Part shown: positions 10,120 to 18,859 of the stretch, piece by piece
Numbering within the stretch: the stretch's first letter is position 1
Layout: each line of letters begins with the position of its first letter
NCBI RefSeq assembly: GCF_016595795.1
Contig: NZ_JAENHN010000037.1
Location: forward strand, 248,001-312,000
From: Clostridium yunnanense
GTDB lineage: Bacteria > Bacillota > Clostridia > Clostridiales > Clostridiaceae
Direction of reading: 5' to 3'
DNA length: 64,000 nt
Made by a program: the position numbers and the translations under genes
Notes under the pieces: model-generated
Database searches by the model: none
What the model was told of the DNA's origin: nothing
Seen by the model: the letters and a program-made list of their open reading frames with translations, nothing else

Positions 10120-10144
10120 AAAAAATCAACCCCCTGACACTTGT

Positions 10145-10174
10145 AATTATTGCCAAAGGGGTTTTACTTTATAC
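10145..10174 (-). promoter_or_regulatory. Sigma-F promoter of spoIIR
   Basis: On the minus strand GTATA (10170-10174), 15 bases, then GGCAATAATT (10145-10154). The -10 fits every position of the Bacillus sigma-F consensus GGNRANAMTW, and the -35 fits GYWTA. It is about 25-35 bases before the spoIIR ATG, as expected for a forespore-specific gene. Confidence 0.8.
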
Positions 10175-10183
10175 ATCTTTATT

Positions 10184-11032
10184 TTAAATTGTTCTAGTTA
10201 TATATACATCTCTATATCTTTCTTTCATTTTGTCATAACAATTTTGAGCCTTTACCATGTCCTCAAAGAAAGCAAAAACCGTAGGTCCACTACCGCTCAT
10301 CAATGTTCCTAAACAACCTAAATTAATCATACTATATTTTATTCCTTTTATTAAAGGGTGTTTTCTGATAGTTACGTTTTCTAATACATTCTTCATATTC
10401 TCAGCTACAAACTTTATATTACCTGAGTTCATCTCGTGTATTAAATTGTTTATTCTAGGGTGCTTATATATACGTTTTACATCAAGTAACCCATATACTT
10501 CTTTAGTGGATACACCGAATGGAGGTTTAACAACAACTAATATATAATTTTTAAAAGACTTAAGAGGCTTAATTTGCTCTCCTATTCCTTCACAAAGCGC
10601 TGTTCCACCTTTCATGCAATAAGGCACATCCGCACCTATCTGGAGCCCCAAAGCCAAAAGTTCTTCTTCAGTTGCATTGATTTCAAATATATCATTCATA
10701 CCTTTAATTACAGCAGCAGCATCTGTACTTCCACCAGCCATACCTGCAGACATTGGTATTTTTTTTATTATATCAATTTTAACTCCACTTGAAATATTAT
10801 ACTTTTCTTTAAAAAGTTTAGCCGCTTTATAGCAAAGGTTCCTACCGTCAGTTGGTATAAAGGGATTATCACAAGTTATAATTATATCATTACTATTCAA
10901 TTCTTTATTTATATGAACAACATCATATAAATCAATTGTTTGCATTATCATTCTTAATAAATGATAACCATCCTCTCTTTTACCAATAACATCTAAGGCT
11001 ATATTTATTTTAGCATAAGCTTTTAGTATCAT
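10184..11032 (-). CDS. ispE: 4-diphosphocytidyl-2-C-methyl-D-erythritol kinase
   Basis: GHMP kinase of the non-mevalonate (MEP) isoprenoid pathway; phosphorylates CDP-methylerythritol using ATP in the cytoplasm. The 282-residue product starts LKAYAKINIALDVIGKR and has the GHMP ATP-binding loop PMSAGMAGGSTDAAA (about residues 93-107). The C-terminal glycine motif LMSGSGPTVFA is present. Full family length. An AGGGGAAGGG site precedes the ATG. The small gap to spoIIR holds a separate sigma-F promoter. Confidence 0.95.
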   Translation of the reverse strand: MILKAYAKINIALDVIGKREDGYHLLRMIMQTIDLYDVVHINKELNSNDIIITCDNPFIPTDGRNLCYKAAKLFKEKYNISSGVKIDIIKKIPMSAGMAGGSTDAAAVIKGMNDIFEINATEEELLALGLQIGADVPYCMKGGTALCEGIGEQIKPLKSFKNYILVVVKPPFGVSTKEVYGLLDVKRIYKHPRINNLIHEMNSGNIKFVAENMKNVLENVTIRKHPLIKGIKYSMINLGCLGTLMSGSGPTVFAFFEDMVKAQNCYDKMKERYRDVYITRTI

Positions 11033-11180
11033 TTATTTTCAACCCTTCCCCTTGTTCTATAATAATTATATATTTTATCGCAATAAATGCAATATATAGT
11101 TTTATGGGATTTCATCTTATATAATCAATAAAACAACTCTAAACTGGGTTTACGATAATTTTACACTTTCCTATACAGTA

Positions 11181-11227
11181 AAAAACAACAGCTGAAGCTT
11201 AAATTAAGCTACCACACTGTTGTTTTT
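11181..11227 (-). terminator. cphA terminator
   Basis: AAAAACAACAG / CTGTTGTTTTT outer stem with an inner AGCTT/AAGCT stem; T-run on the minus strand. About 40 bases downstream of cphA. Confidence 0.85.
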
Positions 11228-11268
11228 ATGTAGATCTCTTTGATTATTTAATTATAACTAATAATTTT

Positions 11269-13899
11269 TTACATATGAACTACATTTTCTAATTCGATTA
11301 AATCAACTACTTCTTCTGACTTATCTTTGATATAATTAACAAGCCTTTCAAACTCTTCAAAGAATACTACTATTACATCGCCAGGAATTGAATCACTTAA
11401 AGCATTATCCAATGCTACTACTTCATCAAGTATTACATGTATGTCTTTTTGTGTTTTATATTCCAATACACCTTTTAAGAGAATATCTGCAACCTCTCCT
11501 TCTCTCCGCCCTCTTTTATCTAAATCTTCTTTTATATATATCTTATCTAGAAACTGAGCTGATAGAGCACCTAATCTTTGTATACTGTCATCGTTTCTAT
11601 CACCTGGAACACCTATTACTCCTATTAATCTATTATGAGGCATGCTTTTTAGAGCATCTAAAACGCAAGTATACCCATCTATATTATGCCCATAATCTAA
11701 AACAATCTTAGTTCCATTTATATCATACTCATTAAACCTTCCTGGATTTGAGTTTTCATCACTAAAGAAGGTTGTTAAACCCTTAGCAATTATCGCATAA
11801 TCTAAATTTATACCAACTAATGCACTGCATGCAGCTAAACAATTATATATATTATACTTTAAATTACCATTCTTAGTTATTGGGATATCTTTTATCATAC
11901 ATACCGTATATCTTTTATTATCATTTTCAACATATATAGCTCCATCAGAAGCATAAACAACAGGATTGCCTTGCATAATATTTTCTCTAATATATTGGTT
12001 ATCTCTATTCATAGAGAATAGTATCTTCTTTTTATCTTTTATTCTATCTAAAACCTTAACACTCCATATATCATCTACATTTATAACAGCATACCCTTCT
12101 TCTTTAACGGCTTCAGCAACTAAAGCCTTGGCAAAAGCCAATTGTTCCATTGTATCTATATTATCTATTCCAAGATGATCTTCAGTGATATTTGTTATAA
12201 CACCTACATCTGCAACATCATAAGCTAATCCATTTCTAACTATTCCACCTCTAGCAGTTTCAAGCACCGCTACATCCACATCTCTATTTAACAATACCGA
12301 TTTTGCGCTTTTAGGACCAGTATCATCACCGGTATCAATATATTCTCCATTAATAACTACACCTGAAGTTGTTGTCATACCAACACTATATCCCATAAGA
12401 CTTATTACATGAGATATTAACCTAGTTGTAGTAGTTTTGCCATTAGTACCAGTTACAGAAATAACTGGTATGTTTTTAGGATTTCCTTCATACATCATAT
12501 CTACTATTGCCCCAGCTACATCTCTCTCTTCGCCAAAGGTTGGGTAATGATGCATTCTAATTCCAGGAGCTGCATTCACCTCAACTATTATTCCTCTACC
12601 TAAGATTGGTTCTGATATATTTTCTGTACATATATCTATCCCACAAATATCTAAACCTATGGTTTTTGCCACTCTAATACATAACTTTATATTTTCTTCA
12701 CATATCTCATCAGTACAATCTATTGATATACCTCCGGTAGATAAATTAGCATTTTCTCTCAAAGACACTCTTTCACCTTTTACTGGTATAGATGAGATAT
12801 TAAAACCTTGTTTTTTTATACAGTTAATTAAACATTCATCCATCTTAACTTTTGTTAATGGCTTTTCATGCTTTTCCCCTCTTCTAGGATCACTATTTAA
12901 ATTTCTTATTAAGTCTTTAATATTAGTAGTTCCATCTCCTATTACAAATGGAGGTAACCTTCTTGCAGCAGCTATGACTTTATTGTTTACGACACAGACT
13001 CTATAATCCTGCCCTTTTATATACTTTTCAATAATTATATCTTCATAATCATCATTTATAGCCTTATAAGCTTTAAGTAACGATTTTTGATCAGTTATAT
13101 TTAGTATAACCCCTTTACCCTTGTTTCCAAATTGAGGTTTTAATACTACTGGGTATCCTATATAATCAGCTTTTTGCAATAAATCTATAGTATTGAATAC
13201 TTTTTCACCTATAGCAACAGGGATAAATTGAGCTTTTAAAAGCTGTTTTGTAAGCATCTTATCACAAGCTATATCAGCTCCTATGCATCTAGTAGAATCT
13301 CCTAAGGCTGCCGCTATAACTTTCCCTTGCTTCCCGTACCCTATTTGGTACATTCCACCATCTCCAAGCTTAAGAACTGGAAGCTTTCTTTTTTGTGCTG
13401 CATCACAAATAGCTTTAGTACTTGGCCCCATCATCTCTTGTGACATTGTTTTCTTTAGGCATTCTATCCTTTCCTCTAAGTTAATCATTTTTTGCTCTAT
13501 CAAAGAATTTATTAAATCAATCGCAAGATATATAGCTCCTAATGCCGTATTTTTATGTTCATACTGAATTATCATATAATACAGGTCATCTTTTATCTCT
13601 CGCGCTTTCCCATAAGCTACATCTATACCTAATATATTTTGAATAGCAATAGTAATATGCTCGCATATATGAGCAAGATATGTACCCTCTTTTAGTCTCG
13701 TTACAAATCCATTATCCTCATCAATTCCACATCTATGCTTATTTAATTCTGGTAACATCTTTACAAGAGTATCATTAAAATTAGGAATATCTTTACTTGG
13801 AATCTCACAATAACCTTCCAAATCAACATCTGCTCTTATGCACTTCTTATGGGAATATATGTTTTTCCCATCATAAACTATTTCTTTAATAAGCTTCAT
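11269..13899 (-). CDS. cphA: Cyanophycin synthetase
   Basis: Polymerises Asp and Arg into cyanophycin, a nitrogen/carbon store. The 876-residue protein has an N-terminal domain, an ATP-grasp domain (VVLKPQFGNKGKG; IIEKYIKGQDYRV; IIVEVNAAPGIRMH) and a Mur-ligase-like domain (P-loop SVTGTNGKTTTTRL; ITNITEDHLG; NPGRFNEY). That is the full three-part CphA layout. The start at 13899 lies one base after the cphB stop, and its AGGAGG site is inside the end of cphB, indicating translational coupling. Together with cphB this makes a make-and-degrade pair, transcribed in the order cphB-cphA. Confidence 0.95.
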   Translation of the reverse strand: MKLIKEIVYDGKNIYSHKKCIRADVDLEGYCEIPSKDIPNFNDTLVKMLPELNKHRCGIDEDNGFVTRLKEGTYLAHICEHITIAIQNILGIDVAYGKAREIKDDLYYMIIQYEHKNTALGAIYLAIDLINSLIEQKMINLEERIECLKKTMSQEMMGPSTKAICDAAQKRKLPVLKLGDGGMYQIGYGKQGKVIAAALGDSTRCIGADIACDKMLTKQLLKAQFIPVAIGEKVFNTIDLLQKADYIGYPVVLKPQFGNKGKGVILNITDQKSLLKAYKAINDDYEDIIIEKYIKGQDYRVCVVNNKVIAAARRLPPFVIGDGTTNIKDLIRNLNSDPRRGEKHEKPLTKVKMDECLINCIKKQGFNISSIPVKGERVSLRENANLSTGGISIDCTDEICEENIKLCIRVAKTIGLDICGIDICTENISEPILGRGIIVEVNAAPGIRMHHYPTFGEERDVAGAIVDMMYEGNPKNIPVISVTGTNGKTTTTRLISHVISLMGYSVGMTTTSGVVINGEYIDTGDDTGPKSAKSVLLNRDVDVAVLETARGGIVRNGLAYDVADVGVITNITEDHLGIDNIDTMEQLAFAKALVAEAVKEEGYAVINVDDIWSVKVLDRIKDKKKILFSMNRDNQYIRENIMQGNPVVYASDGAIYVENDNKRYTVCMIKDIPITKNGNLKYNIYNCLAACSALVGINLDYAIIAKGLTTFFSDENSNPGRFNEYDINGTKIVLDYGHNIDGYTCVLDALKSMPHNRLIGVIGVPGDRNDDSIQRLGALSAQFLDKIYIKEDLDKRGRREGEVADILLKGVLEYKTQKDIHVILDEVVALDNALSDSIPGDVIVVFFEEFERLVNYIKDKSEEVVDLIELENVVHM

Positions 13900-13900
13900 T

Positions 13901-14719
13901 TTAATTACTTTCCTCCTCAAAAGGTGCCTTACTAACTAGATCAAATCTATGTCCTTTAGCTAGAACATGCATTTTTACATTAAAAATACTAAGCAAATCA
14001 TCTTGATGCTGCTCAGAAACATTTGTATATGTTATCTGACTTCCATCCAAAATATACACTGCACCTGAACCTATAACTTTAAGATGATCATCCTTACGTA
14101 TAACTATAGCAGTATCCTCGTCAATGCCTATTCCTAAAGCCTGAGGATTTTGTGCCACTCCACCTAAAAGTCTTCCTATTCTTCCTCTTTGAGAAAAATG
14201 TTGGTCTACTATGATATTTTTCACAAGTCCAAGACCTGGCGACATTTTTAAAGTACATTTTCTAGGGGATTCTTCATCATCACCAGTCACAATCATAGTA
14301 TCACTCATAACAGATGCTCCTGCTGAAGTCCCAACCATATAACAACCTCTTTCAGAAGCACTAAGTATCTCCTGATATATTGGCGTTCCTCCAATTATAC
14401 TTGTTATTCTTAACTGATCTCCTCCGGTAAAAAATATGATAGAAGCTTTTCTTACTATATCTATATTTTTTTGCAGAGTACAATCATCTCTATGTTGCAC
14501 ATCCAATATCTCTATATTTTTAACTCCTAATTCTGTAAAGACTTTTTTATATTTATCTTTTGCGTCTTCAGGTTTCTCTGTAGCTATGGTAGCCACAGCT
14601 AATACATCATTTTCTTTATTTATTTTAGAACATACATATTTTAATATCTCTTTATTTCCTTCTTTATCTTCTGCTCCTCCTATAATGATTAAATTTCCTT
14701 CAGATTTTATATTCACCAA
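13901..14719 (-). CDS. cphB: Cyanophycinase
   Basis: Serine exopeptidase of family S51 that cuts cyanophycin into beta-Asp-Arg dipeptides. The 272-residue product opens with GNLIIIGGAEDKEG, has FFTGGDQLR, and carries the catalytic serine in VGTSAGAS. No signal peptide, so it acts on intracellular granules. Starts TTG 14719 (7 bases after GAGG) or GTG 14716; the longer frame to 14737 would begin before the ribosome site. First gene of the cphB-cphA operon. Confidence 0.93.
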   Translation of the reverse strand: MVNIKSEGNLIIIGGAEDKEGNKEILKYVCSKINKENDVLAVATIATEKPEDAKDKYKKVFTELGVKNIEILDVQHRDDCTLQKNIDIVRKASIIFFTGGDQLRITSIIGGTPIYQEILSASERGCYMVGTSAGASVMSDTMIVTGDDEESPRKCTLKMSPGLGLVKNIIVDQHFSQRGRIGRLLGGVAQNPQALGIGIDEDTAIVIRKDDHLKVIGSGAVYILDGSQITYTNVSEQHQDDLLSIFNVKMHVLAKGHRFDLVSKAPFEEESN

Positions 14720-15232
14720 AAAATCACCTCTAATCATTCATTTTTCTATTTTAACCATGTTCCTTAGATTTATTCATTTACCAGTTACCTCCAGATAAAC
14801 ACATTAATCGTCGTTTCATTTTTATCGTTATTGCTTTATTTAATAAAAATTCTATTTCTATTAAATAAAGCTTTTATAATATAAACTTAACTATCATAAT
14901 GGCTTTTCGCTCGACAAATAAATTTTACTTAGCAGTTATTTATCTTTATGGAAGTTAGTAACCAAGATTACATCAAGCAGAGTATATACGATCTCCATAA
15001 ATAATTGACATATCCTTTACTGAGAATAAATAAAGCCTTTCACAATTAGGTTTGTTATAAATGTCCTTCATAATTTAAAGTAATAGTACTACTACATAAA
15101 ACAGCAGTAATTATATTTTTACCTACCAATATATAAAAAATACTTTCAATTTTTAACAACAGGTCTTTTCATCGATTGAAATATGTAGGTTTAATAGCTA
15201 TAAAATTTCCACACTTTTCTTTACATCAAAAA
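14720..15232. other. Intergenic region with inverted repeat and dispersed repeat
   Basis: Contains a perfect 12-bp inverted repeat GCTTTATTTAAT (14833-14844 and 14860-14871) followed by TTTTAT on the plus strand. A copy of the dispersed sequence seen near 8660 lies at 15175-15233. No gene is visible. A TTGACA at about 15005 lacks a good -10. Confidence 0.45.
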
Positions 15233-15272
15233 AAATGAACTTTTAAGCATACTCTCACTTAAAAGTTCATTT
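15233..15272 (-). terminator. Terminator of the SipL-like gene
   Basis: AATGAACTTTTAAG stem (15233-15247 and 15258-15272) with a 10-base loop and a long T-run on the minus strand. Confidence 0.88.
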
Positions 15273-15300
15273 ATAAATTAATATTAATTGTCTATAGAAT

Positions 15301-16866
15301 CTATATCACAGCTCTTCCAGGTATTATAAGCTTTTGATTTACGCAAATTGAATCTGGTCCTTCTAAATTATTTATCTTTAATAATTCAGCCATGGTAGTA
15401 TTAAATTTCTTAGCTAAACTCCAAAGAGTGTCATGCTTTTGTACTGAGTAGATTGTTATAGATGCTTTCTTACCTGCAACTTCGCCTTCTTTTTCTTCTA
15501 CTTCTGAAATATATTGCTTTTTGCTCAAAAGATATACTTTAGCGCTTGCATTTATAACTGCCTTTATTGCAATTGTATGTGCTTCTATGGATGCCTGAAG
15601 ACTCTCTATCCACGCTTTCACTATAGATTTCATATTATCCTTTATATCTTGTATATCTACAGCTGTAGTGAATGGAATTTCAGACTTCATATTTGCAACA
15701 TTATTCTCTGCATCAGCAGTTTTGTATATTACATTAACATTTACAATACCATCTATAACAACCTTATTATCAACAATCTTATTTTCCAATGAAACTACTT
15801 CTCCTGTGGTGCTTAAGATTTGTAATGGTTCATTAGAATTTTCTTCTGGCTCTAGATTGTCCTTTATAATAGTCTCATTATTTCCTTGACCATGCAGCAC
15901 CGTCATCTCCACATCATCTTTCTTTAGTTCCATATTTCTAATTGGAGAATACGCATCTTCAATTATTTCTAAATCATCTTTGCTGTATACTTTTAGTTGT
16001 CCACCTAGTAGCACCTCAATATCGAGGGTTCTAGCTTCACCTAAATCATCTTGACTAATACTATATTCAGTTCCTGTAACTCTGAACTCACCATCAGTTA
16101 TCATAGTTGAAGAAACGCTATCTGCCTCTTCTTCTTTTGTTAAAAACAAATCATCCTCTATAGGAACTAATTCTCTTGAATCTGCGGCTTTGTATAATAG
16201 ATCTAATTTGCAATAACAAGATACTTGAACCTTACCCTCTAAAGCCCTTATTTCTTTTTTATGAAGCTGCACATTTATTTTGATGATCTTTCCTATCTGT
16301 GGTTTATCCATTCCAATTTGTAAACTTGCTTTAGTTGATAAATCAAAACCTTTTTCATAAACAAGTTTATCAAATGCTTCAACTCTTTTTTTAATTTCAA
16401 TGTCGCCAGAACCTTCAATATCTTTTACAAACTCAAAGTTATCTTTCTTATATACAGTGCATTTTGTTGAGAAAATACATTCTAAGCTAACTTTTCTTTC
16501 ATTTATTATGTTTGAATTAATATGTTCAACTTCACTTTCTGCATCGCATACCATTCTATGTTCAGCGCCGGCAACATCAATATAGTTTGCAAACTTATCG
16601 CTATAAGTAATTGTATGGACTCCTAATCCTTCATCTTCTTTTGCTAAATAGATTACATTGTACTCCAATTGTCCTTCAACATAAACCCTTTCCTGTACTA
16701 CTTCCTTGTTAGTAATAACAGGTTTAGCCTCTACGGTAAGTATCCTCACCACGTCCGGATGGGTATCCGGAATTAAGTATTCACCTTTCAATACTGCATC
16801 AGATGAGCTTATACTGAAAAGTCGTTCACATTCGATATTTTCTTTTATCACATCTAATCCTGCCAA
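15301..16866 (-). CDS. sipL: SipL-like spore coat morphogenesis protein (SPOCS/DUF3794 repeats plus LysM)
   Basis: 521-residue protein with repeated DUF3794 (SPOCS) modules over about residues 30-440 and a C-terminal LysM domain (KHDTLWSLAKKFNTTMAELLKIN). This layout is that of C. difficile SipL, which binds SpoIVA and seats the spore coat on the forespore; it is the clostridial counterpart of SpoVID/SafA. No signal peptide, in keeping with mother-cell cytoplasm. TTG 16866 is chosen because GGGAGG lies 7 bases upstream; the ATG at 16881 precedes that site. The upstream sequence resembles a sigma-E promoter. Orthology to SipL is inferred from architecture. Confidence 0.85.
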   Translation of the reverse strand: MAGLDVIKENIECERLFSISSSDAVLKGEYLIPDTHPDVVRILTVEAKPVITNKEVVQERVYVEGQLEYNVIYLAKEDEGLGVHTITYSDKFANYIDVAGAEHRMVCDAESEVEHINSNIINERKVSLECIFSTKCTVYKKDNFEFVKDIEGSGDIEIKKRVEAFDKLVYEKGFDLSTKASLQIGMDKPQIGKIIKINVQLHKKEIRALEGKVQVSCYCKLDLLYKAADSRELVPIEDDLFLTKEEEADSVSSTMITDGEFRVTGTEYSISQDDLGEARTLDIEVLLGGQLKVYSKDDLEIIEDAYSPIRNMELKKDDVEMTVLHGQGNNETIIKDNLEPEENSNEPLQILSTTGEVVSLENKIVDNKVVIDGIVNVNVIYKTADAENNVANMKSEIPFTTAVDIQDIKDNMKSIVKAWIESLQASIEAHTIAIKAVINASAKVYLLSKKQYISEVEEKEGEVAGKKASITIYSVQKHDTLWSLAKKFNTTMAELLKINNLEGPDSICVNQKLIIPGRAVI

Positions 16867-16895
16867 TTTTATCCCTCCCATAATATACCTACTAT

Positions 16896-16926
16896 AATGT
16901 ATACACTGGAGGATTCAAATTTATGA
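16896..16926 (-). promoter_or_regulatory. Possible sigma-E promoter of the SipL-like gene
   Basis: On the minus strand TCATAAATT (16918-16926), a 14-base spacer and TATACATT (16896-16903), similar to sigma-E elements (ATATT and CATACANT). It ends about 30 bases before the TTG start. Mother-cell expression would suit the product. Confidence 0.5.
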
Positions 16927-17002
16927 TTAAATTTTTATATAAATTTGCTTAATTATTTCTGCAGATTTTGTCGAAAGCAAACAAGTTTTTTTATTTTTTA
17001 GG

Positions 17003-17031
17003 TTGACAAGTTAAAAAATATGTCGTATTAT
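17003..17031 (+). promoter_or_regulatory. Sigma-A promoter of a candidate small RNA
   Basis: TTGACA (17003-17008), exactly 17 bases, then TATTAT (17026-17031). No protein start follows before the terminator at 17093-17124. Confidence 0.75.
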
Positions 17032-17037
17032 AAAGAT

Positions 17038-17123
17038 GGTTATTGACCATATAACCTCTCATAAATTCTCAATACCCTTTTATACCATAGTTGAAAGATG
17101 GAAACCCACCATCTTTCTTTTTT
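17038..17123 (+). ncRNA. Candidate small RNA of about 86 nt
   Basis: Short transcription unit on the strand opposite its neighbours: a near-consensus promoter at 17003-17031, a short body and a strong terminator (GAAAGATGG, loop AAACCCA, CCATCTTTC, then T7). The body can fold a 5' hairpin (ATGGT/ACCAT or GGTTA/TAACC) and then has an unpaired pyrimidine-rich stretch including CCTCTC and ACCCTTTT, which could pair with ribosome-binding sites. No open reading frame with a ribosome site fits inside. I do not recognise a known RNA family; trans-acting regulation is inference. Confidence 0.6.
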
Positions 17124-17124
17124 T
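17093..17124 (+). terminator. Terminator of the candidate small RNA
   Basis: Nine-bp GAAAGATGG/CCATCTTTC stem, 7-base loop, followed by TTTTTTTG on the plus strand. Confidence 0.85.
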
Positions 17125-17208
17125 GTTTTATTTGTAAACGTTTAATTTGATTATAGTTTTTAAATAAACTTTCAATAAAATATTTATGTTATATTAAATA
17201 AAAAAACT

Positions 17209-17322
17209 AAAAACCTCGTAGGGATTTAAAGTTTATAATTATGAATCCTATATCACAAAATAAATTTATACTTGCAACATAGTCATAAATATATAACTTC
17301 AAATCCACAAAACGAGGTTTTT
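17209..17322. repeat. Long imperfect inverted repeat downstream of veg
   Basis: Outer arms AAAAACCTCG (17209-17218) and CGAGGTTTTT (17313-17322) match perfectly. Inside, GGGATTTAAAGTT...ATTATGA faces TCATAAATATATAACTTCAAATCC, so the arms extend to about 45 bases around a short AT-rich centre. It directly follows the veg stop on the minus strand. It may act as veg terminator, but its length suggests a palindromic mobile element. Confidence 0.65.
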
Positions 17323-17324
17323 AA

Positions 17325-17561
17325 TTATCCTTTAAATACAAGCTGTACAGTCTTTGTCAATACATCTGAATAACTATATGTCACAGTCCTTTGGGTGTCA
17401 GTTTCTAATCTAATAACAAAAATACTTGGGTACACACTCTCAAGTACACCATTATTAACTAGAACCTTTCTTCGTCCTCCATTAGCTCTAAGTATAACTT
17501 TTTCACCAATATGACCTTCTATGTCTTTCCTTATGGAAGATAATGTCTTACTCTTTTCCAT
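17325..17561 (-). CDS. veg: Veg family protein
   Basis: 78-residue cytoplasmic protein, beta-rich, starting with SKTLSSIRKDIEGHIGEKV and containing ANGGRRK and ESVYPSIFVIRL. Full length for the Veg family. In Bacillus subtilis veg is very strongly transcribed and stimulates biofilm matrix gene expression; the molecular role is unresolved. Here too the promoter is a perfect sigma-A consensus, with a second promoter behind it. Confidence 0.93.
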   Translation of the reverse strand: MEKSKTLSSIRKDIEGHIGEKVILRANGGRRKVLVNNGVLESVYPSIFVIRLETDTQRTVTYSYSDVLTKTVQLVFKG

Positions 17562-17585
17562 ATGAACACCCTCTTTCCTATTTCT

Positions 17586-17655
17586 ATTATACCTCTAAAT
17601 AACCTTACTGTCAAATTAACCAAATATTTTATCACTATTTGTTTTGTTTTGTCAA
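17586..17655 (-). promoter_or_regulatory. Tandem sigma-A promoters of veg
   Basis: Minus strand. Proximal: TTGACA (17609-17614), 17 bases, TATAAT (17586-17591), both hexamers perfect. Distal: TTGACA (17650-17655), 18 bases, TAAAAT (17626-17631). The strength parallels the well-known Bacillus veg promoter. Confidence 0.85.
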
Positions 17656-17838
17656 TGTAAAATTTCTATTAATATTTTATGAATTTTTCACATCTTTCTA
17701 TAGTTTCTTCATAAAAATGAATTTTATTCTTTATATCTATATTTTTCTTTATACACCATTGTATCTTTATGTAAATCAGCCTTACTTGTTGGTTTAATTT
17801 ATGTAAAACTTAATTTATACTCACTAGATTTAAATAAA

Positions 17839-17879
17839 AAAATTTCGCTGAAGTAATCCTCTTCAGCGAAATTTTTTTA
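17839..17879. terminator. Bidirectional terminator downstream of the membrane protein at 17916
   Basis: AAATTTCGCTGAAG stem with a 7-base loop and T/A runs on both sides. It follows the 17916 gene on the minus strand. Confidence 0.85.
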
Positions 17880-17915
17880 ACAGCTTCCTTATATTTAATA
17901 AATAATTGCTAAGGT

Positions 17916-18461
17916 TTAATTAAGCTGCATAACTTTCTTATGTTTTTGAACTTTTTCTATAGCATCCGTATAAAAGTACTGGCTTATATTTTGCTTCATA
18001 ATATCTAAGAAGGCCTCTATTGATGAATTTGAAATATCTATTTTTATCTTAATATCGTATGCTTCCATAATTAATTCTCTTGTCATATAACTAAATCTAA
18101 TATCAGTTACTTCATCCCATTTTATAACTTCTGTTGATTTAAATATACTTATATATTTTATTTCTTTGTCAGTTACATATATATCAACGTTTTTCCAATA
18201 TAACACCATATACGCTCCTACACAAAGAAATATTGCTGATATAAATGAAATAAAAACATTTTCCTTCACAACATTTACATAGCTGCCTAAAAGAGCTATC
18301 AGAGTAGAGAATAAAATAAGAACGATTCCATAAATACAGTATAATTTATTTACTCTAATATTTAAGTTATTTGCATTCATATTTTTCACTGCAGAAGAAT
18401 TTAAATACATTGATATACTCTTTATCAAAGCACCTATAGATATTAAAGCTATTATTATCAC
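17916..18461 (-). CDS. Membrane protein with PH-like C-terminal domain, unknown function
   Basis: 181-residue protein. Hydrophobic segments lie at about residues 1-20, 40-63 and 67-88, with a cytoplasmic C-terminal half (DIYVTDKEIKYISIFKSTEVIKWDEVTDIRFS) whose strand pattern resembles small bacterial PH domains. I do not recognise a named family. The GTG at 18461 has AGGGG 8 bases upstream; the GTG at 18470 overlaps that site. It stands alone with its own terminator. Confidence 0.6.
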   Translation of the reverse strand: MIIIALISIGALIKSISMYLNSSAVKNMNANNLNIRVNKLYCIYGIVLILFSTLIALLGSYVNVVKENVFISFISAIFLCVGAYMVLYWKNVDIYVTDKEIKYISIFKSTEVIKWDEVTDIRFSYMTRELIMEAYDIKIKIDISNSSIEAFLDIMKQNISQYFYTDAIEKVQKHKKVMQLN

Positions 18462-18751
18462 TTCGCTCACCCCTTAAAAAACATATATATTTATATTATT
18501 ATTTCTATATGAATGTTAAAATTCCTTCCAATATTTTACATAGACAATTTTTATTTAACCTTTCAAGCAAGTCGCTGAAGCAACCTTCTTCAATAAGCTT
18601 ATTTTTGAACATGTGTCTTTCCCAATTCATATAAGTAAACTTACAAACGAATAAGTTTTAAGTCTTTGCTTTATAGCTATAAAAAAACTTCTAACCCCAT
18701 TAAAATATCTAGTATTAACAGGAATAAATTTTTTATATTCCTATACAACAA
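18462..18751. other. Gene-free spacer
   Basis: AT-rich stretch upstream of the 17916 gene, up to the ssp terminator. No reading frame with a ribosome site and no strong structure seen. Confidence 0.45.
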
Positions 18752-18779
18752 TAAAGCAGCTCCAGGTTGAGCTGCTTTA
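18752..18779. terminator. Terminator near the end of the SASP gene
   Basis: TAAAGCAGCTC / GAGCTGCTTTA, 11-bp stem with a 6-base loop, about 80 bases downstream of the SASP gene. The T-run is better on the plus strand (CTTTTATTTTTT). Confidence 0.65.
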
Positions 18780-18859
18780 CTTTTATTTTTTAGCCTGTAA
18801 CTATATATCACCAATGTATGTAAATAACCTTTTTATTCTACCCTGCTTGAAAAGAAGTA

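Noticed and set aside
10120-10183. CCCC...GGGG pairing between ispE and spoIIR as a terminator
   Set aside because: Weak stem; the G-run is the spoIIR ribosome site and the rest is the sigma-F promoter.
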